Numbered from the stretch's first letter, positions 44,029 through 52,309 are shown. The stretch: DNA of 64,000 nt from Cupriavidus laharis (GCF_914271435.1 NZ_CAJZAI010000010.1:62001-126000); one strand, 5' to 3'. Made by a program: numbers and translations. Notes: generated from the letters alone by a model not told the origin.

Positions 44029-44517
44029 ATGCCTGAAACCTCCACCAAGCCCTATCTGATCCGCGCCATCTACGAATGGTGCACGGACAACGGCTTCACG
44101 CCGTACATTGCCGTTTTTGTCGACACGAATACCAACGTGCCGCGCGAGTTCGTCAAGAACAACGAGATCGTGCTCAACGTGAGCTTCGACGCCACCAGCG
44201 GCCTGGACATGGGCAACGAGTGGATCACGTTCAGCGCCCGCTTTGGCGGCATCTCGCGCAAGATCGACGTGCCCGTGGAAAATGTGCTCGCGATCTACGC
44301 GCGGGAAAACGGCCAGGGCATGGCATTCCCGGTCGAGCGCAGCGTGCCGGAAACCCAGGCAGCAACCGAGCGCGAAAACAACCCGCCGCCCAAGCTGGCT
44401 CCGGTGGAATCCGAGACTTCCACGAGCGCCGAACAGGGTGCTCCGGACGACGACGAAACCCCGCCGCCCGTGCCGCGCATTGGCGGCAAGAAGCCGTCGC
44501 TGAAGGTGGTGAAGTAA
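44029..44517 (+). CDS. sspB: ClpXP adaptor SspB
   Basis: A 162-residue adaptor that tethers ssrA-tagged proteins to ClpXP. The N-terminal substrate-binding domain (about 1-108; TKPYLIRAIYEWCTDNGFTPYIAVFVD... and DMGNEWITFSARFGGISRKIDVPVENVLAIYARENGQGM) is well conserved. A disordered acidic, Pro-rich linker leads to the ClpX-binding tail GGKKPSLKVVK. It follows sspA by 56 bases. Confidence 0.95.
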   Translation: MPETSTKPYLIRAIYEWCTDNGFTPYIAVFVDTNTNVPREFVKNNEIVLNVSFDATSGLDMGNEWITFSARFGGISRKIDVPVENVLAIYARENGQGMAFPVERSVPETQAATERENNPPPKLAPVESETSTSAEQGAPDDDETPPPVPRIGGKKPSLKVVK

Positions 44518-44529
44518 GTCACCGGTAAC

Positions 44530-44559
44530 TTACCAAAGCAGACCGCGATGCAGTAGAAT
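44530..44559 (+). promoter_or_regulatory. Candidate promoter of tRNA-Thr
   Basis: TTACCA (44530-44535) and TAGAAT (44554-44559) with an 18-base spacer, 19 bases before the tRNA. It is overlapped by a 12-bp dyad GCAGACCGCGAT/ATCGCGGTCTGC (44538-44549/44558-44569) with no T-run, which may end sspB. Confidence 0.5.
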
Positions 44560-44578
44560 CGCGGTCTGCACCAGACAT

Positions 44579-44654
44579 GCCGGCTTAGCTCATCAGGTAG
44601 AGCAGTTGATTTGTAATCATCAGGTGGCGGGTTCGAGTCCTGCAGCCGGCACCA
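44579..44654 (+). tRNA. tRNA-Thr (anticodon UGU)
   Basis: A 76-base tRNA with CCA encoded. Acceptor stem GCCGGCT (44579-44585) pairs with AGCCGGC (44644-44650), followed by ACCA. D-arm GCTC/GAGC, anticodon loop TTTGTAA with TGT at 44612-44614, and T-arm GCGGG-TTCGAGT-CCTGC are all found. The anticodon stem GTTGA/TCATC has one U-U mismatch. Confidence 0.96.
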
Positions 44655-44660
44655 GAATGC

Positions 44661-44695
44661 AACGGGCCACGCGCGAAGCGTGGCCCGTTTTGTTT
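44661..44695 (+). terminator. Terminator after tRNA-Thr
   Basis: AACGGGCCACGC (44661-44672) pairs with GCGTGGCCCGTT (44678-44689) around GCGAA, then TTGTTT. It also separates the tRNA from the convergent hydratase gene. Confidence 0.88.
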
Positions 44696-44705
44696 GAACC
44701 CGTCC

Positions 44706-45476
44706 TCAGCCTTGCCAGTACGGCTTGCGCTTCTCCACGAACGCGGCAATGCCCTCCCTGGCATCCTCGGTTGCAAAGACATTACCAAACGATTCCACGG
44801 CCGTGGCGATGTCGCGCCGGTAGTCGCCGTCATTCGCGCGCAGGAACGCCGTGCGTCCCATCCGCATCACTACTGGCGATTTCTCGCACAGCGTTTGCGC
44901 CAGGGCACGCGCTTCGCGCATGACGTCTTCCTCGGGAACGACACGACTGACCAGTCCGAGCGACATCGCTTCGGCGGCGCCGAACGAGCGGCCCGTGAAC
45001 AACAGGTCGAAGGCTCGGTGGCGGCCGATGATGCGCGGCAGGTGCGTGAAGTGGATGGCTGGCGTGACGCCGACGTCGATCTCCGGATAGCCGAAGGTCG
45101 CGGAGTCGGCGGCGACGATCATGTCGCAGTGAATGGCCAGCGTCATGCCGCCGCCGCGCGCGGTTCCGCCTACGGCGGCAATGGACGGCTTGCCAAGCTG
45201 GAACTGTGCTTCGGACAGACCGTTGTAGAGCTTGTCGACAAGCTGGTACGCGCGTGACGGCGTCGCACCGTGCAGCGCATCGAGCTGAAGCCCCGCGCAG
45301 AAGCGCCGTGGCACGGCGCTGCCGAGAATGACGGCACGTACGCCATCATCGTTCGCTGCGCGTCGCAGAGCGTCCAGCAGCGCGTCGATCATGTCTTCGT
45401 TCAGGGCATTGACCGGGGGGAGTTTCAACAGGATCTCGGCGACGCGGTCGCGGACTTCATAGGTAACGGCGGACAT
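44706..45476 (-). CDS. Enoyl-CoA hydratase/isomerase family protein
   Basis: A 256-residue crotonase-fold protein. The start used here is ATG at 45476, which has AGGAA six bases upstream; an ATG at 45494 overlaps the CoA-transferase stop and is also possible (262 residues). The oxyanion-hole segment AAVGGTARGGGMTLAIHCDMIVA and a catalytic-type acid in FGYPEIDVGVTPA are present. The second Glu of true hydratases is less clear, so isomerase or other crotonase chemistry is possible. It is the last gene of a bug-caiB-ech operon, suggesting catabolism of an organic acid as CoA thioester. Confidence 0.85.
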   Translation of the reverse strand: MSAVTYEVRDRVAEILLKLPPVNALNEDMIDALLDALRRAANDDGVRAVILGSAVPRRFCAGLQLDALHGATPSRAYQLVDKLYNGLSEAQFQLGKPSIAAVGGTARGGGMTLAIHCDMIVAADSATFGYPEIDVGVTPAIHFTHLPRIIGRHRAFDLLFTGRSFGAAEAMSLGLVSRVVPEEDVMREARALAQTLCEKSPVVMRMGRTAFLRANDGDYRRDIATAVESFGNVFATEDAREGIAAFVEKRKPYWQG

Positions 45477-45490
45477 GTAGGTTCCTGGTG

Positions 45491-46729
45491 TCATGCCGCG
45501 ACGCGGTGGTGCGTCGACGGTGGGTGGGAATCCGCGCAGCTGGCAGTTGCCACCACGCCGCGCGCCTTGAGTGCGGCGATGGCATCGGCGTCGTAGCCGA
45601 CCTGGCGCAGCACTTCCTCGGTGTGCTCACCCAGCAGCGGCGGCGCGCGGTGCGCGGTACGGTTTTCGCCCTGGAAGCGGATGGGCAGGCCCATGTTGCG
45701 GACCTTTCCCAGCCGCGGGTGCTCCGACTCGACGACCAGCCCGCGCGCCGCCAGCTGCGGATGTGCCAGTGCCTGATCGAGCGTATGAATGGGGGCGCAG
45801 GCGACACCGGCGTTGCGCAGCGCCTCCAGCCAGAACGCTACCGGCTGGCCGGCAATGCGTGCCTGAACGAGCGCGACGGTCTCGTCGAAGTGGGCGACGC
45901 GATCGGCATTGGTCGCGAATCGCGGATCATCGACATAGGCCTGCAGGCCGGCAACGGGGCAGAAGCGCTGCCACTGCGAATCATTGCCGATGCCGATCAT
46001 GACCGGGCCGTCCGCAGCCTCGAACACCTGGTACGGTGCCATGGCGGGATGCGCGGTCCCCATCGGACGCGGCAACTTGCCGCTGCACCAGTAGTTCTGC
46101 GCTAGGTAGCCCATGAAACCCATCGCCGTGTCCAGCAGCGAGACTTCCAGCTGCATGCCGCGACCGGTCTTCTGCCGTTCGATCAGCGCGGCCAGAATGC
46201 CGCTGAACGCGTGCATGCCGGTACCGAGATCCACAGGGGAGAAGCTTGCGCGGGCCAGCTTGCCGCCGGGTTCTCCCATCGTGCTGATCATGCCGCTGAA
46301 GGCCTGCAGCATGACGTCATAGCCGGGCTCCTGTCCGAGCGGGCCGGTCCGTCCGTAGCCGGAGATCTCGCAGTAGATCAGCGCCGGATTCAGGGCCGAC
46401 AGTGTTTCGTAGTCCACGCCAAGCCGTGCTGCGGCGCCGCTGCCAAATCCCTGCAGCACGATGTCGGACCTGGCCGCCAGCGCCTGCACGATCTTCCGAC
46501 CCTCCGCCGTCTTCAGGTCGACAGCGAGACTTCGCTTGTTGTGGTTGACCGCCAGGAAGGTCGCGGACTGGCCGCGATCCTGCGGCAACCACGCGCGCGT
46601 GTCGTCGCCGCGCCCGACGGGCTCGACCTTGATGACCTCGGCGCCAAGCTCGCCCAGATACTGGCCGCATAGCGGGCCAGCCAGCACCTTGCTCAGGTCT
46701 AGCACCCGAATTCCCTGCAATGCAATCAT
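45491..46729 (-). CDS. CaiB/BaiF-family (class III) CoA-transferase
   Basis: A 412-residue type III CoA-transferase, moving CoA from a donor such as succinyl-CoA to a carboxylic acid. The N-terminus LQGIRVLDLSKVLAGPLCGQYLGELGAEVIKVEP is the family hallmark, and the catalytic Asp is likely the one in ASFSPVDLGTGMHAFSG. The acceptor cannot be read from sequence. It is preceded by a Bug receptor gene and overlaps or abuts the enoyl-CoA hydratase gene, all on the minus strand. Confidence 0.9.
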   Translation of the reverse strand: MIALQGIRVLDLSKVLAGPLCGQYLGELGAEVIKVEPVGRGDDTRAWLPQDRGQSATFLAVNHNKRSLAVDLKTAEGRKIVQALAARSDIVLQGFGSGAAARLGVDYETLSALNPALIYCEISGYGRTGPLGQEPGYDVMLQAFSGMISTMGEPGGKLARASFSPVDLGTGMHAFSGILAALIERQKTGRGMQLEVSLLDTAMGFMGYLAQNYWCSGKLPRPMGTAHPAMAPYQVFEAADGPVMIGIGNDSQWQRFCPVAGLQAYVDDPRFATNADRVAHFDETVALVQARIAGQPVAFWLEALRNAGVACAPIHTLDQALAHPQLAARGLVVESEHPRLGKVRNMGLPIRFQGENRTAHRAPPLLGEHTEEVLRQVGYDADAIAALKARGVVATASCADSHPPSTHHRVAA

Positions 46730-46806
46730 GTATTTGTCCGTTGGAGATCCATATGCGGACCCGGCACGCGGCCTTGTTCGTCCGCTCGCCCGGTCCTCCG
46801 CTCGCG

Positions 46807-47781
46807 CTATTCCGACCTGATATCGATCGACCGCGCCAGGGCGGTCCAGCGGGCCGCGTCGCGGTTGACGAAATCCTGCACCTCACCCGGCGCGAGATGG
46901 AAGGGCTCCGCCCCGCGCGCGACCAGTGCATTGCCGTATGTCGCATTGCGAGTGGATTCGGCCACCGCTTCGCGCAGCAATCCGACAATCGCTGGCGGCG
47001 TGCGGGCCGAGACCTGCAGCGAGAGCCAGAACTTGAGGCTCACCGCCGGATATCCCGCTTCGGCCAGTGTCGGCACGTCGGGCAGCAGCGGCGAACGCGC
47101 CGACGAGGTGATGGCCAGCGCCTTGAGCTTGCCACCCTGAATCTGGCCAAGACAGGTCGTCATGCTGTCGAACAGGAAATCGACGTTGCCCGCCATCACA
47201 TCGCTGCTGGCGGGCGCGCTACCCTTGTACGGCACAGTGACTGCCGTAAACTTCGCGGCCTTGAGCAGCAGCGCGCCATAGATGTGCGGTGAACTACCTG
47301 CGCCGTAGGTGGCGTAGCTGAGGTTGTCGGGCTTCTGCCTGCCAAGCCGGACCAGGTCCGCCAGGCTGCCGACACCGAGCTTGGTCGGGTGTACCACCAG
47401 CACGTTCGGCACGGTCGCTACCACGCCCAGCGCCAGCAGGTCGCGCTGCGGCTGGAAGCGCAGGTCCGGGAACATCAGCGGGTTGACGGCGTGCATGCCG
47501 ACTGTGTTCAGCAGGATGGTGTAGCCATCGGGGCTGGCATCGAGCACGCTCTGCGTGCCCAGATTGCCGCCGGCGCCGGGCTTGTTTTCCACGACGACGG
47601 TTTGGCCGAGCTTCTGCGACAACGGCACGGCGATCTGCCGTGCGACGAAATCGCCGGGGCCTCCGGCGGCGAACGGTACGACCAGCCTGAGCGGCCGCGT
47701 GGGCCATGGATTTGCCAGCAGTGGCCGCGCGAACAGCGCGGCGCCTGCGCCTGCAAGAAAGTTGCGGCGACCGATTCCCAT
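46807..47781 (-). CDS. Bug-family periplasmic solute receptor
   Basis: A 324-residue tripartite-tricarboxylate receptor. The N-terminus has GIGRRNFLAGAGAALFARPLLA, which looks like a twin-arginine signal. The Bug motifs RLVVPFAAGGPGDFVARQIAVPL and VVENKPGAGGNLGTQSVLDA are clear. It leads a three-gene operon with CoA-transferase and enoyl-CoA hydratase genes, divergent from a lysR gene, which suggests that it captures the carboxylate that these enzymes process. Confidence 0.9.
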   Translation of the reverse strand: MGIGRRNFLAGAGAALFARPLLANPWPTRPLRLVVPFAAGGPGDFVARQIAVPLSQKLGQTVVVENKPGAGGNLGTQSVLDASPDGYTILLNTVGMHAVNPLMFPDLRFQPQRDLLALGVVATVPNVLVVHPTKLGVGSLADLVRLGRQKPDNLSYATYGAGSSPHIYGALLLKAAKFTAVTVPYKGSAPASSDVMAGNVDFLFDSMTTCLGQIQGGKLKALAITSSARSPLLPDVPTLAEAGYPAVSLKFWLSLQVSARTPPAIVGLLREAVAESTRNATYGNALVARGAEPFHLAPGEVQDFVNRDAARWTALARSIDIRSE

Positions 47782-47849
47782 GTTGTCTCCAGTGAAGGTC
47801 TATGCCGGATTCCGCGTGCATTGCGCGGGGCAGATGTCACTATCAACGC

Positions 47850-47905
47850 CGTCTGGATATATGTCCAAGATATCTTTTCGATGCCAGGTATCATGAATCG
47901 ATATG
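47850..47905. promoter_or_regulatory. AT-rich divergent control region with LysR-type dyads
   Basis: The 162 bases between the two divergent starts contain an AT-rich patch in a GC-rich setting. Inverted TATC-N7-GATA is at 47889-47903, the palindrome AGATATCT at 47868-47875, and TGGA-N6-TCCA near 47854-47867. LysR regulators bind such dyads; which one is used is inference. Confidence 0.45.
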
Positions 47906-47943
47906 GCTGATTGGAGCCAGGCACTTGGGGCGGGGAGGCAGCA

Positions 47944-48912
47944 ATGGGATTACCTGTGGACGTGCGCGGGTTGCGCAGCTTTCTTGCCGTGGCTGCGGCG
48001 GGGTCGATCTCGCGCGCGGCTGAAACGCTACATATCGCCCAGCCGGCCCTGAGTCTGCAGATCCGGCAACTCGAAGAGACGCTGGGCGTGACCCTGTTCA
48101 CGCGCAGCCACAAGGGCGTGTCGATCACCGCCGCGGGACAACGCCTGGAACAGCACGCCAGGGACATCCTGAAGCGGCTCGATCTCGCCTGCGAAGACGT
48201 GCGAGACCTCGTCACGGACCCGGAGGGGCGCGTCGCCATTGGCCTGCCGCAGTCCATGGCCAAGATCCTGACCGTGCCGCTGGTGCGAGAGACCATCCGG
48301 CGCTGGCCCAGGGTGCGGCTGCAGGTGATCGAGCTGAGCACGGGATACATCCCGAACCATCTGCTGACCGGCCATATCGATATCGGCCTCACCTTCCAGG
48401 CGAACGCCGACCCTGGGCTCCTGTTCGAGCATCTGGTCGACGAAGATCTCGTGCTCGTGGCCGAGCCCGGCAAGTTTGGTGGCGCGAAGCCGCGCGACGC
48501 TCTGCCCGCAAGCGCCATCCGCCTGCGCGACCTGAGTCGCTACCCGATGATCTTGCCCGCCGGCGAGCATGGCCTGCGTGCGCTGATCGACAGCCATCTG
48601 CGCGCGCACGACATCGACCTGCACGTACAGGCGGAGGTGAATGCCATTCCTGAACTGATCGCACTGGCTGCGGCCGGCGTCGGCTGCACAGTGCTCTCGT
48701 ATGCTTCGGTTTGCGCGGAACTGCGCAAGGGGCTGCTGTCCGCCGCGCGCATCGCCAAGCCCGCCATGTCTAGGCCTGTCTTCCTGTGCCGCTCGGCCAC
48801 CATGCCGCTGTCAGTGGCGGCGTCGGCGGTGCATGAGTTGCTAGGGGAGATCGTCAGCGCGCAGATTGCCGACGGAAGCTGGCCGGCGCGAGTCGGTCCG
48901 GCGCGGCGGTGA
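47944..48912 (+). CDS. LysR-family transcriptional regulator
   Basis: A 322-residue LTTR from ATG 47944 (GGGGAGG upstream; the frame is open to a TTG at 47911). The helix-turn-helix is in LRSFLAVAAAGSISRAAETLHIAQPALSLQIRQLEETLG, followed by the linker helix and an inducer-binding periplasmic-binding-protein-like domain from about 90. The gene is divergent from the bug-caiB-ech operon and most likely controls it in response to the substrate or a CoA ester. Confidence 0.92.
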   Translation: MGLPVDVRGLRSFLAVAAAGSISRAAETLHIAQPALSLQIRQLEETLGVTLFTRSHKGVSITAAGQRLEQHARDILKRLDLACEDVRDLVTDPEGRVAIGLPQSMAKILTVPLVRETIRRWPRVRLQVIELSTGYIPNHLLTGHIDIGLTFQANADPGLLFEHLVDEDLVLVAEPGKFGGAKPRDALPASAIRLRDLSRYPMILPAGEHGLRALIDSHLRAHDIDLHVQAEVNAIPELIALAAAGVGCTVLSYASVCAELRKGLLSAARIAKPAMSRPVFLCRSATMPLSVAASAVHELLGEIVSAQIADGSWPARVGPARR

Positions 48913-48969
48913 TGCCGTGCGGTGAGCGCCAATTCAGTTGAACAGCGGCGGTAAGGCAATCCGCTGCAC

Positions 48970-50022
48970 TTATCGCGACAGCACTGCCTCGATGCGCGCC
49001 ATCTCGCCTTCCACCCAGCGCCGCAGCAAGCCATCCGACATGACCAGCACGGCGCTGCCGCCGAGGATGCGGTAGACCTTCTTGCGATCGATCTTCGAGA
49101 CCTTGCCCGGGTCGAGCCATGCCTCGTTCTCCACGAGCAGCAGCAAGGTCTCAAGCCCGATCAGGATCGGCCACAGGCAGGCGAGCCTCAGCCGCACGGC
49201 GGTACGCGGAATCGCGAGCGTATAGGCAATGGCTTCGCGGAAGTGGCCAAGCGCCAGCCGCACGAGTTCGAACAGCACCGGCCGCATGCGCCGCGAATTT
49301 GCCGGCTCCAGCAGGTCGCGGGCTTGCCAGCCGTGACGATCGAGCAGTTCCTGCGGCAGATAGCAACGCCCGATACGCAGATCGCTGCCACAGTCGCGCA
49401 GTACGTTGACCATCTGCAAGGCCTTGCCGAAGCGGATGCCCCGATGCTGCATGATCGACGGTTCCTCGCTGAGTACGCCGGGCAGGTGGGCATAAGTCAT
49501 TGCCGTCCAGAACTCTCCCACGCAGCCGGCGACGAGGTAGGTGTAGCGGTCAAGGTCGGCCAGGCTCTGCAACGCGCCAAGCTCGCCCGAGCGCTCGTCC
49601 GGAAACGTGCGCAGGTCGAACTCCATGCCCTCGGTCAGCGTGGTGACGATGCCGCGCACGGCGGCGCGGTCGGCGTCATCGAGCTGCGCCAGCACGTCGA
49701 ACGCGGGCCGGATCGACTCCAGCAATGCCTTCTCTTTGGACTCTGTCTGATGGTTGGCGACTTGCCGGGACAAACGATCGGAAAGCGGCACAGGGTCGCC
49801 GCGGCCATTGACGCACTCGCGGAGCGCCAACAGCAGATCAAGGCGCTCCGCGGGGGAAATCAGCGCGGTGTCGGCAATCGTGTCGGCCGCACGTGCGAGC
49901 AGATATGCCAGCCCGACAGGATCGCGCATGCCCGCCGGCAGGATGCGCAGCGTCAGGTAGAACGAGCGGGAGACTCCCTTCAGCAGCGGGCCGAGCAGGT
50001 AGGCCCGGTTCGGGTTTGGCAT
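48970..50022 (-). CDS. Squalene/phytoene synthase family protein, squalene-synthase-like
   Basis: A 350-residue trans-prenyltransferase of the head-to-head type. The first Asp-rich motif is D47-T-I-A-D51 in LLARAADTIADTALIS, after SRSFYLTLRILP, and the second lies in NVLRDCGSDLRIGRCYLP. DLDRYTYLVAGCVGEFW corresponds to the catalytic Tyr region of squalene synthases. The C-terminus is longer than HpnC/HpnD, closer to eukaryotic-type squalene synthase, but without a final membrane anchor beyond a hydrophobic stretch near 275-290. No hopanoid or carotenoid genes are adjacent. The product, probably squalene from FPP, is inferred. Confidence 0.83.
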   Translation of the reverse strand: MPNPNRAYLLGPLLKGVSRSFYLTLRILPAGMRDPVGLAYLLARAADTIADTALISPAERLDLLLALRECVNGRGDPVPLSDRLSRQVANHQTESKEKALLESIRPAFDVLAQLDDADRAAVRGIVTTLTEGMEFDLRTFPDERSGELGALQSLADLDRYTYLVAGCVGEFWTAMTYAHLPGVLSEEPSIMQHRGIRFGKALQMVNVLRDCGSDLRIGRCYLPQELLDRHGWQARDLLEPANSRRMRPVLFELVRLALGHFREAIAYTLAIPRTAVRLRLACLWPILIGLETLLLLVENEAWLDPGKVSKIDRKKVYRILGGSAVLVMSDGLLRRWVEGEMARIEAVLSR

Positions 50023-50126
50023 GGGTGCTGTGGTAGCGCGAGGGTAGGGCGCATTGTAGCTGTCATGGGACAGCCAACGACCGCGTGGTACCTGCGAATT
50101 CGATTTCGCCGATAACCCTTACCAAA

Positions 50127-50138
50127 ATAACGCGTTAT
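50127..50138. promoter_or_regulatory. 12-base palindrome between the squalene synthase-like and sulfite dehydrogenase genes
   Basis: ATAACGCGTTAT is a perfect palindrome in the 196-base divergent gap, about 90 bases before the downstream gene's ATG. A -10-like TATATT at 50191-50196 lies closer to that gene. An operator is plausible, with no known match. Confidence 0.35.
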
Positions 50139-50218
50139 ACGCCGCCCTTGCCTGATAGCGACAATTCGCGGAAGTCCTCACCGTGGACACTATATTGAGA
50201 ACAAAAAGGGAGAAGACC

Positions 50219-51472
50219 ATGACTGCCCCCGACCATCCCCACCACCGCCCCACGCGCGAGCGGCGCCGTTTCCTGCAAGGGGCCGGCGCCCTGATGGCCC
50301 AGGCGGCGCTGGGCGCGACGGCGTTCGACGCCTTTGCCGCCACGCCGGGCAAGGTCGCCTTGCCGTTCGCCAATGGCGAGCGCGAGATGGCAACCTTCCC
50401 GCAGAAGCGCCCGCTGATCCTGCTGACCAGCCGTCCGCCGCAGCTCGAGACGCCGTTCAGCGTGTTCAACGAGGGCATCATCACGCCCAATGACGCGTTC
50501 TTCGTGCGCTACCACTGGAGCGGCATCCCGACGTCGATCGATCCCCAAGCCTATCGCCTGCGCATTGGCGGCCATGTGAAGGCGCCGCTGGAACTGTCGC
50601 TTGCGGAACTGAAGACCCTCGCCGATCCGGTCGAGATCGTCGCTGTGAACCAGTGCTCGGGCAACAGCCGTGGCTTCTTCGATCCGCGCGTCAATGGCGG
50701 CCAACTGGGCAATGGTGCGATGGGCAATGCGCGCTGGACCGGCGTGCCATTGAAGAAGGTGCTGGAAAAGGCCGGCGTGCAACCGGGGGCAGTGCAAGTG
50801 ACCTTCAACGGCCTCGACAAGCCGCCGCTCGAAAACGGCCCGGACTTCGTCAAGGCGTTGAATATCGATCACGCGCTCGACGGCGAAGTGATGCTCGCCT
50901 GGGCCATGAATGGTGCGGACCTGCCGATGCTTAACGGCTATCCGCTGCGGCTGGTGGTGCCCGGGCACTACGGCACGTACTGGGTCAAGCACCTGTCGGA
51001 CATCCAGGTCGTGGACAAGGTCTTCGATGGCTTCTGGATGGCATCGGCCTACCGCATTCCGGCGAACCCGTGCGCCTGCGTGGCACCCGGTACGGCGCCG
51101 TCGGCCACCACGCCGATCGGCCGCTTTACCGTGCGCTCGTTCATCACCAGCCTGGAAAACGGCGCCAAGGTGCCGGCGGGCCGCGAGACGGTGGTGCGTG
51201 GCATCGCCTTCGACGGCGGTTACGGTATCGGCGAAGTCGGCTTCTCCCCCGATGGCGGCCGCTCGTGGCAATCCGCAAAACTCGGTCGGGACCTGGGCCG
51301 CTACTCGTTCCGCGAATGGACGGCAGTGCTGCGCCCGCCGCGCCGCGGCAATCTCGACCTGCGCGTGCGCGCCGTGAACCGCGCTGGCCAAAGCCAGCCG
51401 CTGGAGGCGCTGTGGAACCCGCCCGGCTATATGCGCAACGTGGTCGAGACCACGCGCGTCACCGCGGTTTGA
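50219..51472 (+). CDS. Molybdopterin sulfite dehydrogenase, catalytic subunit (SorA/SoxC-like)
   Basis: A 417-residue periplasmic molybdoenzyme of the sulfite oxidase family. The Tat signal TRERRRFLQGAGALMAQAALGATAF gives export with bound cofactor. The Mo-ligating Cys is C146 in VNQCSGNSRGFF, followed by the family regions GNGAMGNARWTGVPLKKVLE and YPLRLVVPGHYGTYWVKHLSDI. A Mo-co dimerisation domain forms the C-terminal third. ATG 50219 was chosen (RBS AGGGAGAAG). The next gene codes a diheme cytochrome, the expected electron acceptor. Sulfite is the likely substrate, but other S-oxides cannot be excluded. Confidence 0.87.
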   Translation: MTAPDHPHHRPTRERRRFLQGAGALMAQAALGATAFDAFAATPGKVALPFANGEREMATFPQKRPLILLTSRPPQLETPFSVFNEGIITPNDAFFVRYHWSGIPTSIDPQAYRLRIGGHVKAPLELSLAELKTLADPVEIVAVNQCSGNSRGFFDPRVNGGQLGNGAMGNARWTGVPLKKVLEKAGVQPGAVQVTFNGLDKPPLENGPDFVKALNIDHALDGEVMLAWAMNGADLPMLNGYPLRLVVPGHYGTYWVKHLSDIQVVDKVFDGFWMASAYRIPANPCACVAPGTAPSATTPIGRFTVRSFITSLENGAKVPAGRETVVRGIAFDGGYGIGEVGFSPDGGRSWQSAKLGRDLGRYSFREWTAVLRPPRRGNLDLRVRAVNRAGQSQPLEALWNPPGYMRNVVETTRVTAV

Positions 51473-51485
51473 GGGAGGGGACATC

Positions 51486-52121
51486 ATGAACATGAAGACC
51501 CTGATCGCCGCCGCGCTTGCCGCTTTCGCCCTGCCAGCCATGGCGCTGGAAGTCACCCTGCCTGCGGAAACCGCCGCCTATCGTCCGAGCGATCTGCCCG
51601 GCTACCGGCTGGTCCAGCAGAACTGCATGACCTGCCATTCGGCGCAGTACGTGGAGACACAGCCGCAGACGTCCCCGCGCGCCTACTGGGACGCGACCGT
51701 CAAGAAGATGAAGAAGCCCTTCGGCGCGCCGCTGCGCGACGAAGACATGCCGGCCATCGTCGACTACCTCGTCAAGACCTATGGCGCGGAGCGCGGCAGC
51801 GCAACGCCCGTAGCCGCCACTCCTGCCGCCGCCGCTCCTGCGGCCGCCGCGCCAGCCGCCAATGGCGCGGCGCGCACGGCGGATGCGCTGCTCGGCGCCA
51901 ACCAGTGCAGCGCCTGCCATGCGGTCGACAAGAAGGTGGTCGGCCCGGCGTTCCACGATGTGGCGGCCAAGTACGCTGGCAATGCCGACGCTACCGGCAA
52001 GCTGATGCAGAGCATCCGCAGTGGCGGCAGCGGCAAGTGGGGGCAGGTGCCGATGCCGGCGTTCCCGCAACTGGATGATGAGGATCTGAAGACGTTGGCA
52101 ACCTGGGTGTTGTCGCGGTAA
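51486..52121 (+). CDS. Diheme c-type cytochrome, SorB-like fused to a second cytochrome c domain
   Basis: A 211-residue periplasmic cytochrome with signal peptide 1-20. The first heme motif CMTCH is at 47-51 in a SorB-like domain; the second, CSACH, is at 141-145 in a class I cytochrome c (c551/c552-like) domain, with the distal Met in VPMPAFPQL. An Ala/Pro linker (about 105-130) joins the two. It starts 13 bases after the dehydrogenase gene, so it should take electrons from it and pass them to the terminal oxidase chain. Known SorB proteins have one heme; the extra domain is notable. Confidence 0.88.
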   Translation: MNMKTLIAAALAAFALPAMALEVTLPAETAAYRPSDLPGYRLVQQNCMTCHSAQYVETQPQTSPRAYWDATVKKMKKPFGAPLRDEDMPAIVDYLVKTYGAERGSATPVAATPAAAAPAAAAPAANGAARTADALLGANQCSACHAVDKKVVGPAFHDVAAKYAGNADATGKLMQSIRSGGSGKWGQVPMPAFPQLDDEDLKTLATWVLSR

Positions 52122-52133
52122 CGAAGCTGGCCT

Positions 52134-52158
52134 GGCGTCACCGCGAAACGGTGGCGCC
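52134..52158 (+). other. Hairpin after the cytochrome gene
   Basis: GGCGTCACCG (52134-52143) pairs with CGGTGGCGCC (52149-52158) with one G-T pair, loop CGAAA, no T-run. It may protect or weakly terminate the upstream mRNA in the 188-base convergent gap. Confidence 0.4.
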
Positions 52159-52309
52159 GGGCATCAACTTGCCTGGTGCGCTGGCCATCCCTCCGCCAGC
52201 ACCATTCCAGCTGGATCCTTACCAGGCCAGGCAAACAGAATGCACTGAAGCATTCCTCCGACCGCTCACACTGCTGCTCGAGCAGGTGAGGCACGACCGA
52301 CGCCCGCTC

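Noticed and set aside
44538..44569. Intrinsic terminator after sspB
   Set aside because: The 12-bp dyad has no T-run and overlaps the tRNA-Thr promoter; termination by it alone is doubtful.
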